A stretch of DNA of 64,000 nt from PALSA-612 sp963765295 (GCA_963765295.1 CAVXVO010000005.1:1178001-1242000), one strand, 5' to 3'. Counted from the stretch's first letter, positions 40,637 to 49,764 are shown. The notes: generated by a model not told the origin, from the letters alone. Translations and numbers: made by a program.

Positions 40637-41401
40637 ATGCAGGTCGCACGCCTCGCGATCGCGCCGGTCAAGGGCCTCGCGCTCGTCCACCCCGTGGAGG
40701 TCGTGCTCGGCAGGTCCGGCGTCGCAAACGACCGCCGGTTTCACCTCGTCGATGCCGACGGCCGCCTCGTCAACAACAAGACGTGCGGCGAGCTGATGCA
40801 GGTTCGCCCGGAGGTGAGCGAGGACGCGACCGCGCTCGCGCTCCACTTCCCGGGCGGAGAGACGGTGTCCGGCGAGGTCGAGACCGGAGATGCGGTCGAG
40901 ACGAGCTTCTACGGCAGGCCTGTTATGGGACGACTGGTCGAGGGGCCCTGGTCGGAGGCGCTCTCCGAACATGCCGCACGACCGCTCCGCCTCGTCCGCA
41001 CGAACGACCACGGCGCGGCGATCGACCGGACCCACGTCGTCTCGCTGATCTCCGACGGCTCGCTCCGAGCCCTGGCGCACCGAGCCGGTGTCGAGACGGT
41101 GGACGGCCGGCGGTTCCGGATGACGATCGAGCTCGAAGGGTGCGACGAGCACGAGGAGGACGACTGGATCGGCGACGAGGTCGAGGTCGGCGGCGCACGC
41201 ATCCACGTCACGGGGCCGGTCGGGCGATGCGTCGTGACGACGCGCAACCCGGACTCGGGCACGTCCGACTTCGACACCTTGGGCGCGCTCGCGGGCTATC
41301 GCACGCTCAAGGAGGGCAAGTCGTTCGGTTGTGGTGTCTGCGGCGACGTGCTCGTCGAGGGACCGGTGCGAGTAGGCGACTCACTCGTCCGGGGACGCTG
41401 A
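40637..41401 (+). CDS. MOSC-domain protein
   Basis: 254 residues. An N-terminal MOSC beta-barrel domain (VARLAIAPVKGLALVHP, NDRRFHLVDADGRLVNNKTC) is followed by the MOSC core (HVTGPVGRCVVTTRNPDSG, with the catalytic Cys) and GCGVCGDVLVEGPVRVGD at the end. MOSC proteins bind molybdenum cofactor, and this two-domain form resembles mARC/YcbX-type N-hydroxylamine reductases. No Moco biosynthesis gene is near. ATG start is followed directly by conserved sequence. Confidence 0.87.
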   Translation: MQVARLAIAPVKGLALVHPVEVVLGRSGVANDRRFHLVDADGRLVNNKTCGELMQVRPEVSEDATALALHFPGGETVSGEVETGDAVETSFYGRPVMGRLVEGPWSEALSEHAARPLRLVRTNDHGAAIDRTHVVSLISDGSLRALAHRAGVETVDGRRFRMTIELEGCDEHEEDDWIGDEVEVGGARIHVTGPVGRCVVTTRNPDSGTSDFDTLGALAGYRTLKEGKSFGCGVCGDVLVEGPVRVGDSLVRGR

Positions 41402-41468
41402 TCGAGGGATCACGCGGCAACCGTCCGGGCCGATGCTTCTTAGCAACCGCGAGAAGGGAGTCCCAGAG

Positions 41469-41555
41469 ATGCGTGCCGCATTCCAGAACGTCGTCGGGAG
41501 CATGCTCAGATCGTTCAAGTCCGTGTTCCACACCGGCCGAAGCGACGCTGCCTGA
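41469..41555 (+). CDS. possible 28-residue peptide
   Basis: Tiny ORF RAAFQNVVGSMLRSFKSVFH with AAGGGAG nine bases before the ATG. It could form an amphipathic helix. No other support; it may be chance. Confidence 0.25.
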   Translation: MRAAFQNVVGSMLRSFKSVFHTGRSDAA

Positions 41556-41603
41556 GCGAGTCTCGGCGCCTCGCCGCAGCGATCCTTTACGCTGGCATCG
41601 CTC

Positions 41604-41693
41604 GGAGAGGTGTCCGAGTTGGCCTAAGGAGCGCGACTGGAAATCGCGTACCTGCTGAAAGGTGGGTCGCGGGTTCGAATCCCGCCCTCTCCG
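41604..41693 (+). tRNA. tRNA-Ser(GGA)
   Basis: Class II tRNA of 90 bases. Acceptor GGAGAGG pairs with CCTCTCC; anticodon loop CTGGAAA gives anticodon GGA (codons UCC/UCU); long variable arm and T-arm CGGGTTCGAATCCCG are intact. CCA is not encoded. Confidence 0.96.
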
Positions 41694-41698
41694 CTGAC

Positions 41699-41725
41699 CG
41701 TGGGGGAACCCAGGGTTCCCCCACG
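41699..41725 (+). terminator. hairpin after tRNA-Ser(GGA)
   Basis: CGTGGGGGAACCC-A-GGGTTCCCCCACG is a 27-base near-perfect palindrome (13-bp arms) six bases after the tRNA. It should end the tRNA transcript. Confidence 0.75.
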
Positions 41726-41812
41726 AGCCCCCTCCTTCTTCGCAGCGTTCACAGCTCGGGTCGGGCTACGACCGGGGCAAAAGCCCGGCCTTCGCGGCGG
41801 TTCGGGGCGGCT

Positions 41813-41926
41813 TCAGGTATCTCCGCTCGGACGGAAGCGGCGGCGGCGAAGCTGCACCGCGAGTCCGACGATGCCGAGGAGGACGCAGATCAGCACGGCG
41901 GCGAGTAGCGCGACGAGCTCCACCAT
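41813..41926 (-). CDS. possible small membrane protein
   Basis: 37 residues: one helix (ELVALLAAVLICVLLGIVGLAV) and a basic end (QLRRRRFRPSGDT). No clear ribosome site for the ATG; an in-frame GTG at about 41959 is an alternative. Shape is like other tiny membrane proteins here. Confidence 0.35.
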   Translation of the reverse strand: MVELVALLAAVLICVLLGIVGLAVQLRRRRFRPSGDT

Positions 41927-42012
41927 TGCCAGCAGTGGCCAGAACGCCGCGGTCACGGAGAGGATCGTATGACGCTCCGATGAGAGCGAGCTAAGAGCGC
42001 CGTAGAGATCGA

Positions 42013-42612
42013 CTAGCCCGGCTGTGTCAGGAACGCGACCAGATCGGCGACCTGCGTCTTGCTGAGCTTCGTGCCGAAGTCCTGAGGCATGACGCTCGGC
42101 GGGAACTTCGGGACGATGTACGCGTTCGGGCTCACGATCGACTCGGTCGTGTAGTGGCCGAGCGGGCCTCGGTTCGCCGTCTTGGCATCCGCGGCGAGAT
42201 GGTCGAGGTTGGGCCCGATCGTTCCGCTCGCGCCCGCCGGCGTGAACGTGTGGCAGGCGGCGCACCCGTTCGCGGCGAATACCGCCTTCCCTGCGGTCGC
42301 GTCGCCCGCGGGTGCGGGAGCCGGCGGCGGGGATGGCGACGGCGCCGGGGACGGGGACGGCGCGGGTGACGGCAGCGTCGTCTGCGGCTCGGCGCTTGCC
42401 TCGGGCTGCTCTCGCGCCACGAAGATGACGACGAGGATCATCCCCGCGAAGAAGCACGCCACGACTGCGACGTATGCCCAGAGGTGCCGTCCCGGGAAGT
42501 TCGGCCACCGGCGCGGGATCACGAACGAACTGACGAGCGCAAAGATGATGAAGGCGGCACCCATCCCGGCCAGGCCGGCCTTTTGCGCAGACGTGAGCGC
42601 CGCGAGCAGCAC
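42013..42612 (-). CDS. membrane-anchored cytochrome c
   Basis: 199 residues from a GTG at 42612, placed ten bases after the coiled-coil gene stop; a GTG at 42651 is possible but would overlap that gene. Two helices (GLAGMGAAFIIFALVSSFVI and LWAYVAVVACFFAGMILVVI) precede a Pro/Ser/Ala linker and a class I cytochrome c domain: NGCAACHTFTPAG carries the heme CxxCH, and PPSVMPQDFGTKLS the distal Met ligand. This is the form found beside terminal oxidases of actinobacteria, exposed outside the membrane. No oxidase subunits are adjacent. Confidence 0.88.
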   Translation of the reverse strand: MLLAALTSAQKAGLAGMGAAFIIFALVSSFVIPRRWPNFPGRHLWAYVAVVACFFAGMILVVIFVAREQPEASAEPQTTLPSPAPSPSPAPSPSPPPAPAPAGDATAGKAVFAANGCAACHTFTPAGASGTIGPNLDHLAADAKTANRGPLGHYTTESIVSPNAYIVPKFPPSVMPQDFGTKLSKTQVADLVAFLTQPG

Positions 42613-42622
42613 GGGCGGCAAG

Positions 42623-43909
42623 CTACCAGCTTCCGTCCGGGTCGTCGCCACCGTCGCGACCGCGGGCGAGGAGTCGCCAGCCGTCGCTGAACGTGTGCTC
42701 GCCCGCCGGGCGAGCGGGGAGCGCCGGAGATGCCCGCCGCTCCAGCGCGCCGGTCCGCCATACGCGCTCCTGGAGCCGCCGCTCCTCGTCTCCGATTCGC
42801 CGGTGCACGACGGCGAGCTCGATCTCGCGCCGCGTCATTTCGTCCTCGCGCCCCGCGAGCTCTCGCTCCCGCGCCTCCAGCTGCTCCTGCAGCCCGGCCC
42901 GCTCGCGGCTGAGACGCTCGGCCCCGCCTGCTCTGACACGCTCGCTCGCGTCGGCGGCCTCGCGCTCGAGCTCCTGGCGGCGCTGCGCGAGCTCAACCGC
43001 CATCCCTGCCGTCAGTGCCTGTTCCCGGCGCGCGAGCTCGGCCCGGGCGTCCGATTCGAGTTCATGCCGGCGCCGGTCGAGATCGGCCGTCATCGACTGC
43101 TCGAGCTGCTCGCGTCGCAGCGCAAGGTCGCTCTCGACCCGCGCTTCGAGCTCGCGCTCGCGCCGGGCCAGCAGCTCCTCGATCTGCTCCTCCGCCTCCC
43201 GCTCGTTCCCCGCGCCACGGGCGGCCACGACGGCGCTCGATGCGGCCGCCAGCTCGAGCGTCCGCTCGACCTCGGCGAGACGCGCCCGGGTGGCGAGCAG
43301 CGCCGCCTCGGCCTCGCGGCGCTCCTCTGCGGCCTTCCCGAGTACCGCAAGCTCGACGGTCGCAGCCTTCAGCGAGGCGCGCGTCTCGTTGTGCTCCTCG
43401 AGTTGCCGCTCGAGCTTCGCAATCCGTTCCGCGGCCGCGTCGAGCTCGGAGGAGAGGCGGCGCCGGTCCTCGAGCTCGCGCTCCTGAAGGGTCAGCCGCT
43501 CGGCGTGGGCGTTCAGCTCGGCCGCTGCCGCGCGCTGGCGCTCCTCGGTCCCGGCGACCGCGCGGGCGCGCTCCTCGAGCTCCTGTCGCTGCAGCTCGAA
43601 CGTCGCCAGGACGCGCGCGAGGGCACCGGAGCTGTCGTCACCGCCACCGCCGGGCCGGAAGCTGCCGCGGCGCACGCGCGGCGGGCGGGCCCCCTCGCGC
43701 TTGCGCAGCTCGCCGGTTAGCTCCTGCACCTCTCGCTCCCGCTGCGAGGCACGCGCAGCGCTCTCGCGCAGCGCCGTCTGCAGGCGGGCAACCTCCTCCG
43801 CTGCCGCGGCCTGGATGCGCGCACGCTCGGCACGCAGGTTCTGCTCGAGCGCCCGCAGCCGAGCGAGCTCGGCGGCGATCTCCGGCGTGGGCTCCGGGCC
43901 GCTCGTCAC
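42623..43909 (-). CDS. long coiled-coil protein
   Basis: 428 residues from a GTG. From residue 10 to about 380 it is almost unbroken coiled coil, very rich in Glu, Arg, Ala and Leu (LARREQALTAGMAVELAQRR and similar heptads), broken once by GSFRPGGGGDD near residue 85. The C-terminal end (HTFSDGWRLLARG) is short and globular. No signal peptide, so it should be a cytoplasmic scaffold or tether. Function unknown. The amino-acid bias is from coiled coil, not foreign DNA. Confidence 0.75.
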   Translation of the reverse strand: MTSGPEPTPEIAAELARLRALEQNLRAERARIQAAAAEEVARLQTALRESAARASQREREVQELTGELRKREGARPPRVRRGSFRPGGGGDDSSGALARVLATFELQRQELEERARAVAGTEERQRAAAAELNAHAERLTLQERELEDRRRLSSELDAAAERIAKLERQLEEHNETRASLKAATVELAVLGKAAEERREAEAALLATRARLAEVERTLELAAASSAVVAARGAGNEREAEEQIEELLARRERELEARVESDLALRREQLEQSMTADLDRRRHELESDARAELARREQALTAGMAVELAQRRQELEREAADASERVRAGGAERLSRERAGLQEQLEARERELAGREDEMTRREIELAVVHRRIGDEERRLQERVWRTGALERRASPALPARPAGEHTFSDGWRLLARGRDGGDDPDGSW

Positions 43910-43938
43910 GGCGCGATCATAGTGAGCGGCAGAGCGGG

Positions 43939-44085
43939 TCAGGACCCGTGTGGACCGGGCGCCCGCGGACGCCGGAGCCGCCGTGTCAGCGCGTCGAGGC
44001 TGCGGCCGAGCGCGAACCCGCCGACCACGGCGAGCAGGAGCCAGGCTCCCAGCGCCGCCGCGAGCAAGACGACCCAGTGCGGCAT
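43939..44085 (-). CDS. small membrane protein
   Basis: 48 residues, ATG 44085: HWVVLLAAALGAWLLLAVVG is one helix, then FALGRSLDALTRRLRRPRAP. It fits exactly between the cyclase and the coiled-coil gene on the same strand. Only a weak GGCGG site. Function unknown. Confidence 0.5.
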   Translation of the reverse strand: MPHWVVLLAAALGAWLLLAVVGGFALGRSLDALTRRLRRPRAPGPHGS

Positions 44086-44142
44086 CCGCCGACGGTAGAG
44101 GTCGGGTCGGACGGAACGTGCCGAGCGGCACGATCCGCTCGG

Positions 44143-44985
44143 CTAGTAGTCGGGTTCCGGCGGCGGGGTCGATGCACGGACGGCTTCGTCGACCCGGGCG
44201 CGGATCCGGTCCTCGAAGGCACGGCCGGCGAGATCGTCGACGGCTTCGTCGTCGTGGTCGTCGTGGCTACCCGTCGGCGGTGCGACCTTTCCGAGCGTCC
44301 GCTCGAGCGAGCGCAGGACGCGGTCCTGAATGCTGTCCGAGAGCCGCTGCCCGAAGTCTTCGACACGGCGCTCGAACTCCTGGTCCCGCCCCTTCCGCGC
44401 AGGCCCGGCCGAGCGCCCAGGCCCGCGTTGCTTCGCCGGCTTCTCCTCGGGCGCCGCCTCGACACCCTCGATGTCGAGCTCGAACACACGCTCTGGCTCG
44501 TCGATCCCCTTCAGGTGCCGCTCGCCGATCGGGAAGACGGACACGCCGTCGGGAAGACTCGAGCCGACGAGTGCGCGCGTGGTCTCGGACAGGAGCACGT
44601 GACCGCCGCGCGCGACCGTGCAGATCCGGGCCGCACGTACGACGTCGAGGCCGTGGTAGCCCTCCTCGCCGACCGCCGGCTCCCCCGTGTGCAGGCCGAT
44701 CCGGACACGGACGGTCGCGCCCTCCGGCCACTCGGCCCCCGCGTGGGCACGCTGCACCTCGACCGACGCGGTCACGGCCTCGCGGGCCCGGGGGAAGGCG
44801 TAGAAGAACGCGTCGCCCTGCGTGTCGATCTCGGTGCCGCCCGACGCGCCGAATACCTCGCGGACGATCCGCCGGTGCTGGGAGAGCACGTCGCCGTAGC
44901 GGTCACCGAGCTCCTTGACGAGCGCCGTCGAGCCCTCCAGGTCGGTGAAGACGAACGTGACCGTTCCCGCGGGCAGCTGCGCCAC
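44143..44985 (-). CDS. class III adenylate/guanylate cyclase
   Basis: 280 residues from a GTG. The N-terminal 160 residues are a cyclase catalytic domain: GTVTFVFTDLEGSTALVKEL with the first metal Asp, EIDTQGDAFFYAFPRAREAV with the second, and VRVRIGLHTGEPAV. A tail from about 185 is charged and low in order (EEKPAKQRGPGRSAGPARKG, DRIRARVDEAV). No sensor domain, so it may be controlled by partner proteins. It is 48 bases from the divergent glucosidase start. The same catalytic layout is fused to an ATPase in the gene at 57116. Confidence 0.86.
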   Translation of the reverse strand: MAQLPAGTVTFVFTDLEGSTALVKELGDRYGDVLSQHRRIVREVFGASGGTEIDTQGDAFFYAFPRAREAVTASVEVQRAHAGAEWPEGATVRVRIGLHTGEPAVGEEGYHGLDVVRAARICTVARGGHVLLSETTRALVGSSLPDGVSVFPIGERHLKGIDEPERVFELDIEGVEAAPEEKPAKQRGPGRSAGPARKGRDQEFERRVEDFGQRLSDSIQDRVLRSLERTLGKVAPPTGSHDDHDDEAVDDLAGRAFEDRIRARVDEAVRASTPPPEPDY

Positions 44986-45033
44986 GCCCGCATCGTAGGC
45001 GTAACGGGCGCCCGGTCCAGGAGACTGTGCAGG

Positions 45034-47622
45034 ATGGGGGACGCCGAACGCGCACGGCTGAACGAGGTACCGAAGGGCCGTTCTCCCTGGCGGCGCTTCG
45101 GTCCGTACCTCGCGGAGCGCGCCTGGGGCACCGTCCGTGAGGACTACAGCGCCACCGGCGAGGCCTGGGACTTCTTCCCGCACGACCAGGCCCGGTCGCG
45201 CGCATACCGCTGGAACGAGGACGGCCTCGCCGGGATCTGCGACGACCGCCAGCAGCTCTGCTTCGCGCTCGCGTTCTGGAACGGCCGTGACCCGATCCTG
45301 AAGGAGCGCCTGTTCGGACTCACGAGCGCGCAGGGAAACCACGGCGAGGACGTCAAGGAGTACTGGTGGTACCTCGACTCGACGCCGACGCACTCGTGGA
45401 TGCGGTGGCGCTACATGTACCCGCAAGCCGAGTTCCCCTACGCCGAGCTCGTGGCGGAGAACGCCCGCCGCGGCCGCGACCGGCCGGAGTACGAGCTACT
45501 CGACACCGGACTCTTCGACGACGGCCGCTACTGGGAGATCACGGCCGACTACGCCAAGGCCTCGACGGACGACATCCTCGTCCGCGTGACGGTGCGGAAC
45601 GCGGGGCCCGACGCGGCGACGATCGACATCCTCCCCACGCTCTGGTTCCGGAACACATGGTCGTGGGGGCTCGATTCGCAGCGCCCGTCGGTGCGGCTCG
45701 AGGGGCCGGCGATCTTCGCCGAACACTGGGATCTCGGCGGACGCTGGCTCTCGGCGAGCGGCGCGCCCACGCCTCTCTTTTGCGAGAACGAGTCGAACGC
45801 GGCGCGGCTCTGGGGCCTCGACGGCTCGACGGCCTACCCGAAGGACGGGATCGGCGACCACGTCGTTCACGGCACGGCGACCGTCAACCCCGAGCTGACC
45901 GGCACCAAGTCGGCGTTCCACTACCGGCTCGAGATCGACGCGGGGGCGAGCGAGACCGTCGAGTTGCGTCTCCGTGATGCGACCGGAGGGCTCGGCGACG
46001 ACTTCGAGGACGTGATGGCCGCGCGCGAACGGGAGGCGGACGAGTTCTACGCGGTGCTCACTCCCGGCGGGGCCTCCGCCGACGAGGCGCTCGTCCTTCG
46101 GCAGGCACTCGCCGGAATGCTCTGGTCGAAGCAGTTCTACCACTACGACGTCGAGCGCTGGCTCGACGGCGACCCCGCGTCACCGCCGCCGCCCGCCGCC
46201 CGCCTGCAGGGCCGGAATCACGACTGGCGGCACCTGAACAACCTCGACGTGATCTCGATGCCGGACACGTGGGAGTACCCGTGGTACGCCTCGTGGGATC
46301 TCGCGTTCCACTGCGTCGCGCTCGCCCACGTCGACCCCGAGTTCGCGAAAGCGCAGCTGATCCTGCTCTGCAGGGAGTGGTACATGCACCCGAACGGGCA
46401 GCTTCCCGCCTACGAGTGGTCGCTCGGCGACGTCAACCCGCCCGTCCATGCCTGGGCGGCGCTGCGCGTGTTCGAGATCGACGGCTCGCAGGACGTCGAC
46501 TTCCTCGAGCGCGTCTTCCACAAGCTCCTCCTCAACTTCACGTGGTGGGTGAACCGCAAGGACTCCGAGGGCAACAATCTCTTCGAGGGCGGCTTCCTCG
46601 GCCTCGACAACATCGGCCCCTTCGACCGCTCCGCGCTGCCGGTCTCCGGAAGGCTCGAGCAGTCCGACGGCACGTCCTGGATGGCGATGTACTGCGAGAA
46701 CCTGCTCGAGATCGCGCTCGCCCTCTCCGAGCACGACGACACCTACGAGGACATGGCCACGAAGTTCTTCGAGCACTTCGCGCTGATCGCTTCGGCACTG
46801 AACGAGCAGGGCCTCTGGGACGAGGACGACGGCTTCTACTACGACGTGCTCCGGCTCCCGGACGGGCGCGTGGTCCCGCTCAAGGCGCGCTCGATCGCCG
46901 GCCTCCTGCCGCTCTCAGCCGTGTCGACAATCGGTCCCGAGACCCTCGACCGGCTGCCCGACTTCGCCGTCCGGATGCGCTGGTTCCTGGAGCACAAGCG
47001 CGAGGGTCTGGGCGTCGTCCAGCACATGACTTCCGCCGACCACGACGGCTGGCGGATGTGTTCGATCGTCTCCGAGGAGCGCCTGCGCCGGCTCCTGTCG
47101 GTGATGCTCGACCCGGCCGAGTTCCTCTCCGACCACGGCCTGCGCGCCCTGTCCAAGCGGCACATGCTCGAGCCGCTCGAGGTCTCCGTCGACGGCGTCA
47201 CCGCGGCGCTCGATTACGAGCCCGGGGAATCGACGAGCGGTCTCTTCGGCGGCAACTCGAACTGGCGAGGCCCCGTCTGGATGCCGCTCAACTACCTGCT
47301 CGTCGAGACGCTCCGCGTCTACCACCGCTTCTTCGGCGAGTCGTTCCGGATCGAGTGCCCGACGGGATCGGGCACGCTGATGACGCTCGACGAGGTCGCG
47401 GACGAGATCTGCGGGCGGCTGGTCGCGCTCTTTCTACGGAACGAGGAGGGCAGGCGGCCCGTGTTCGGCGAGTACCGGCTGCTGCAGGAAGATCCCGCCT
47501 GGCGCGACCTGATCCTGTTCCACGAGTACTTCCACGGTGAGACGGGCGCCGGGCTCGGCGCCTCGCATCAGACCGGCTGGACCGGGCTCGTCGCCAACCT
47601 GATCATCGCCGGGCGCTCGTGA
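45034..47622 (+). CDS. GH63-like glucosidase
   Basis: 862 residues, cytoplasmic. N-terminal region RRFGPYLAERAWGTVREDYS with AWDFFPHDQARSRAYRWNED, then an (alpha/alpha)6-type domain: HDWRHLNNLDVISMPDTWEY, PWYASWDLAFHCVALAHVDP, NSNWRGPVWMPLNYLLVETL. This is the MGH1/GH63-type alpha-glucosidase family seen across actinobacteria; substrate is probably an alpha-glucoside such as glucosylglycerate or a trehalose-like sugar (inference). The true ATG is at 45034; the long open frame upstream is a shadow of the coiled-coil gene. Confidence 0.86.
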   Translation: MGDAERARLNEVPKGRSPWRRFGPYLAERAWGTVREDYSATGEAWDFFPHDQARSRAYRWNEDGLAGICDDRQQLCFALAFWNGRDPILKERLFGLTSAQGNHGEDVKEYWWYLDSTPTHSWMRWRYMYPQAEFPYAELVAENARRGRDRPEYELLDTGLFDDGRYWEITADYAKASTDDILVRVTVRNAGPDAATIDILPTLWFRNTWSWGLDSQRPSVRLEGPAIFAEHWDLGGRWLSASGAPTPLFCENESNAARLWGLDGSTAYPKDGIGDHVVHGTATVNPELTGTKSAFHYRLEIDAGASETVELRLRDATGGLGDDFEDVMAAREREADEFYAVLTPGGASADEALVLRQALAGMLWSKQFYHYDVERWLDGDPASPPPPAARLQGRNHDWRHLNNLDVISMPDTWEYPWYASWDLAFHCVALAHVDPEFAKAQLILLCREWYMHPNGQLPAYEWSLGDVNPPVHAWAALRVFEIDGSQDVDFLERVFHKLLLNFTWWVNRKDSEGNNLFEGGFLGLDNIGPFDRSALPVSGRLEQSDGTSWMAMYCENLLEIALALSEHDDTYEDMATKFFEHFALIASALNEQGLWDEDDGFYYDVLRLPDGRVVPLKARSIAGLLPLSAVSTIGPETLDRLPDFAVRMRWFLEHKREGLGVVQHMTSADHDGWRMCSIVSEERLRRLLSVMLDPAEFLSDHGLRALSKRHMLEPLEVSVDGVTAALDYEPGESTSGLFGGNSNWRGPVWMPLNYLLVETLRVYHRFFGESFRIECPTGSGTLMTLDEVADEICGRLVALFLRNEEGRRPVFGEYRLLQEDPAWRDLILFHEYFHGETGAGLGASHQTGWTGLVANLIIAGRS

Positions 47623-47647
47623 TCGAGCGGCGGGCCGCGTTCGCGCG

Positions 47648-48175
47648 CTAGACCGGATCGGCCGTGCCCGCGCAGCGCGGGTCGTGGTGGCACGCGAGGC
47701 GAAGCAGCAGGCCGTGGAGTGCCTCCCTGTCCGCCTCTGACAGCGGAGCGAGGAACTCGTCCTCGATCTTCCGCATCGTCGACCGGAGCGAGACCAGCGT
47801 CCGGCGGCCGGCGGCAGTCAGGCTGACCGCCTGGCGGCGGCGGTCGTGCGGGTCGCGCCGCCGCTCGATCAGCCTGCGCTCCTCGAGCCCGTCGAGCAGG
47901 CCCACGAGCTGGCTGCGATCGAGCCGCAGGGCGTCCGCGATCGTCGCCTGCGTCGCGCGCGACCCCTCGTCGAGGAGCGCGAGCACGCTGAAGTGGTACG
48001 GCGTGAGCCCCTGCTGCGCGAACTCCTTGATCGACCGGGCCTTGATCGCAATGCCGAGGCGCGCGAGCAGGAACGCCGGGCTCGCGACGAGCTCACGCGG
48101 GAACGCGCCCGGAACCTCGGGCTGAGCCGTCTCGATCTGCGAGGCTTCCACGGGAATAAGTGTAACGCGCCCCAT
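47648..48175 (-). CDS. MarR-family transcriptional regulator
   Basis: 175 residues. The winged helix shows LTPYHFSVLALLDEGSRATQ, then ADALRLDRSQLVGLLDGLEE (recognition helix) and the wing RRRDPHDRRRQAVSLTAAGR. MarR proteins repress efflux or stress genes until a small ligand binds. It is divergent from the MFS transporter with only 49 bases between starts, and inverted repeats lie there, so it almost surely controls that gene and itself. Confidence 0.9.
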   Translation of the reverse strand: MGRVTLIPVEASQIETAQPEVPGAFPRELVASPAFLLARLGIAIKARSIKEFAQQGLTPYHFSVLALLDEGSRATQATIADALRLDRSQLVGLLDGLEERRLIERRRDPHDRRRQAVSLTAAGRRTLVSLRSTMRKIEDEFLAPLSEADREALHGLLLRLACHHDPRCAGTADPV

Positions 48176-48210
48176 CGTTGGCTGTTGATATCGTGGAACG
48201 GATCAACGAT
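48174..48210. promoter_or_regulatory. likely MarR operator
   Basis: ATCGTTG (48174-48180) and CAACGAT (48204-48210), with inner arms GTTGAT (48184-48189) and ATCAAC (48202-48207). Arm spacing of about two helical turns fits a MarR dimer between the two divergent starts. Confidence 0.6.
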
Positions 48211-48224
48211 AAGGGGTGAGGGGA

Positions 48225-49679
48225 ATGGCGAACGAGACCGGAATAGACAGGAAGCGATGGATCGCGCTCGCCGTCATCGTCGCGGCGCAGTTCATGGTCA
48301 TCCTCGACGTGGCGATCGTCAACGTGGCGCTGCCGTCGATCCAGAGCGATCTCCACTTCACGCAGGAGAGCCTGCAGTGGGTCGTGACCGCCTACGCGAT
48401 CATGTTCGGGGGCGTGCTGCTCCTCGGTGGTCGCATGGCCGACCTGCTCGGACGGCGCAAGCTGTTCATCGCCGGCCTCGTCCTGTTCACGACCGCCTCG
48501 CTCCTCTCCGGGCTCGCGTGGTCCGAACCGTCGCTGATCGTCTTCCGCGCCCTGCAAGGCCTGGGCGGCGGCATCCTCTCCCCGGCTGCCCTGTCGATCC
48601 TGATGACGACCTTCGCCGAAGGTCGTGAGCGCAACCTCGCGCTCGGCATCTGGGGTGCGGTCTCGGGCAGCGGCGGGGCGGCCGGCGTGCTGCTCGGGGG
48701 CTTGCTCACGAGTTCGGTCGGCTGGTCGTGGATCTTCTTCATCAACGTCCCCGTGGGCGTGCTCGTGATCGGCGTCACCCCGTTCCTCGTCCGCGAGAGC
48801 CGGGCGATGCTCGGTCATCGGCACTTCGATGTCGCCGGGGCTGTCTCGATCACCGGTGGGCTCATGCTGCTCGTCTACGCGATGACCCGTGCGGCGCAAG
48901 ACGGCTGGGCGACCGCGACCACGATCGGCCTGCTCGTCGCCTCGACGGCGCTGATCCTGATCTTCCTCGCCATCGAGATCCGCTCGGAGGCGCCGATCCT
49001 GCCGCTCCGGATCTTCCGGAACCGCACGCTCTCGGCGGCCAACATCACGGGCTTCCTGGTCGGAGCGGCGCTCTTCTCGCAGTTCTTCATGTTGACGCTC
49101 TACATGCAGAACGTGCTCCACTACTCGGCGATCGAGACCGGCGTCGCCTACCTCGCGCTGACGCTTTCGATCATCGTCTTCGCCGCCGTCGCTCAGGGTC
49201 TCGTGACGAAGGTCGGCGTCCGCCGCGTGCTTCCGATCGGCCTCGCGCTGTCGGCGGCAGGGCTCGTGCTGTTCACGCAACTGCCGACCGACGGGCACTA
49301 CTTCTGGGACATCTTCCCCGGCTTCATCGTCAGCGGCATCGGGCTCGCCCTCTCGTTCGTGCCGATGACGATCGCGGCGCTGATCGGCGTCGACCAGTCG
49401 GACGCCGGCATCGCCTCCGGGCTGATCAACACGAGCCAGCAGATCGGCGGCGCCGTCGGGCTCGCGGCCGCGACGACGATCGCCGTGACGTTCACGAACC
49501 GTTACGTGGACTCGCACTCGGGCGTGTCGGCGACGAGCGGTGCGGCGCTCAACCACGGCTATCAGATCGCCTTCTGGGTGCTCGCGGCGCTGGCCGCTGT
49601 GGCATCCGTCGTCGCCGCCGTGATGATCGAGCCGAACGCGCCGGGGGTCGAGGGCGAGCTGGCGTTCGACGACGCGTAA
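48225..49679 (+). CDS. MFS drug transporter (DHA2/EmrB type)
   Basis: 484 residues with 14 predicted helices. Landmarks: VAAQFMVILDVAIVNVALPS in TM1, GGVLLLGGRMADLLGRRKLF (motif A), and VSGSGGAAGVLLGGLLTSSV with WIFFINVPVGVLVIG (motif C region). Proton-driven drug or metabolite efflux. The ATG is preferred over the GTG nine bases upstream since GTGAGGGG serves as ribosome site. Controlled by the divergent MarR gene. Confidence 0.92.
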   Translation: MANETGIDRKRWIALAVIVAAQFMVILDVAIVNVALPSIQSDLHFTQESLQWVVTAYAIMFGGVLLLGGRMADLLGRRKLFIAGLVLFTTASLLSGLAWSEPSLIVFRALQGLGGGILSPAALSILMTTFAEGRERNLALGIWGAVSGSGGAAGVLLGGLLTSSVGWSWIFFINVPVGVLVIGVTPFLVRESRAMLGHRHFDVAGAVSITGGLMLLVYAMTRAAQDGWATATTIGLLVASTALILIFLAIEIRSEAPILPLRIFRNRTLSAANITGFLVGAALFSQFFMLTLYMQNVLHYSAIETGVAYLALTLSIIVFAAVAQGLVTKVGVRRVLPIGLALSAAGLVLFTQLPTDGHYFWDIFPGFIVSGIGLALSFVPMTIAALIGVDQSDAGIASGLINTSQQIGGAVGLAAATTIAVTFTNRYVDSHSGVSATSGAALNHGYQIAFWVLAALAAVASVVAAVMIEPNAPGVEGELAFDDA

Positions 49680-49702
49680 CGCGGGTCGGCGGGATGTTGG
49701 TC

Positions 49703-49728
49703 GCGGGCGCTCCGACCGGGGCGCCCGC
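49703..49728 (+). terminator. hairpin after MFS gene
   Basis: 8-bp arms GCGGGCGC / GCGCCCGC around a 10-base loop, 24 bases past the MFS stop. Confidence 0.5.
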
Positions 49729-49764
49729 TCCGTTCTCGGCCATCCGAAGTGCCATGATCCGCAG

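Noticed and set aside
42290..42375. short tandem GC-rich repeats as a regulatory repeat
   Set aside because: They code for the Pro/Ser/Ala linker of the cytochrome c protein.
43015..45033. 670-residue N-terminal extension of the glucosidase frame
   Set aside because: Mirror of the coiled-coil and cyclase genes; the conserved glucosidase sequence starts at ATG 45034.
48093..49556. 487-residue minus-strand frame opposite the MFS gene
   Set aside because: Highly charged shadow; the plus strand has textbook transporter motifs.
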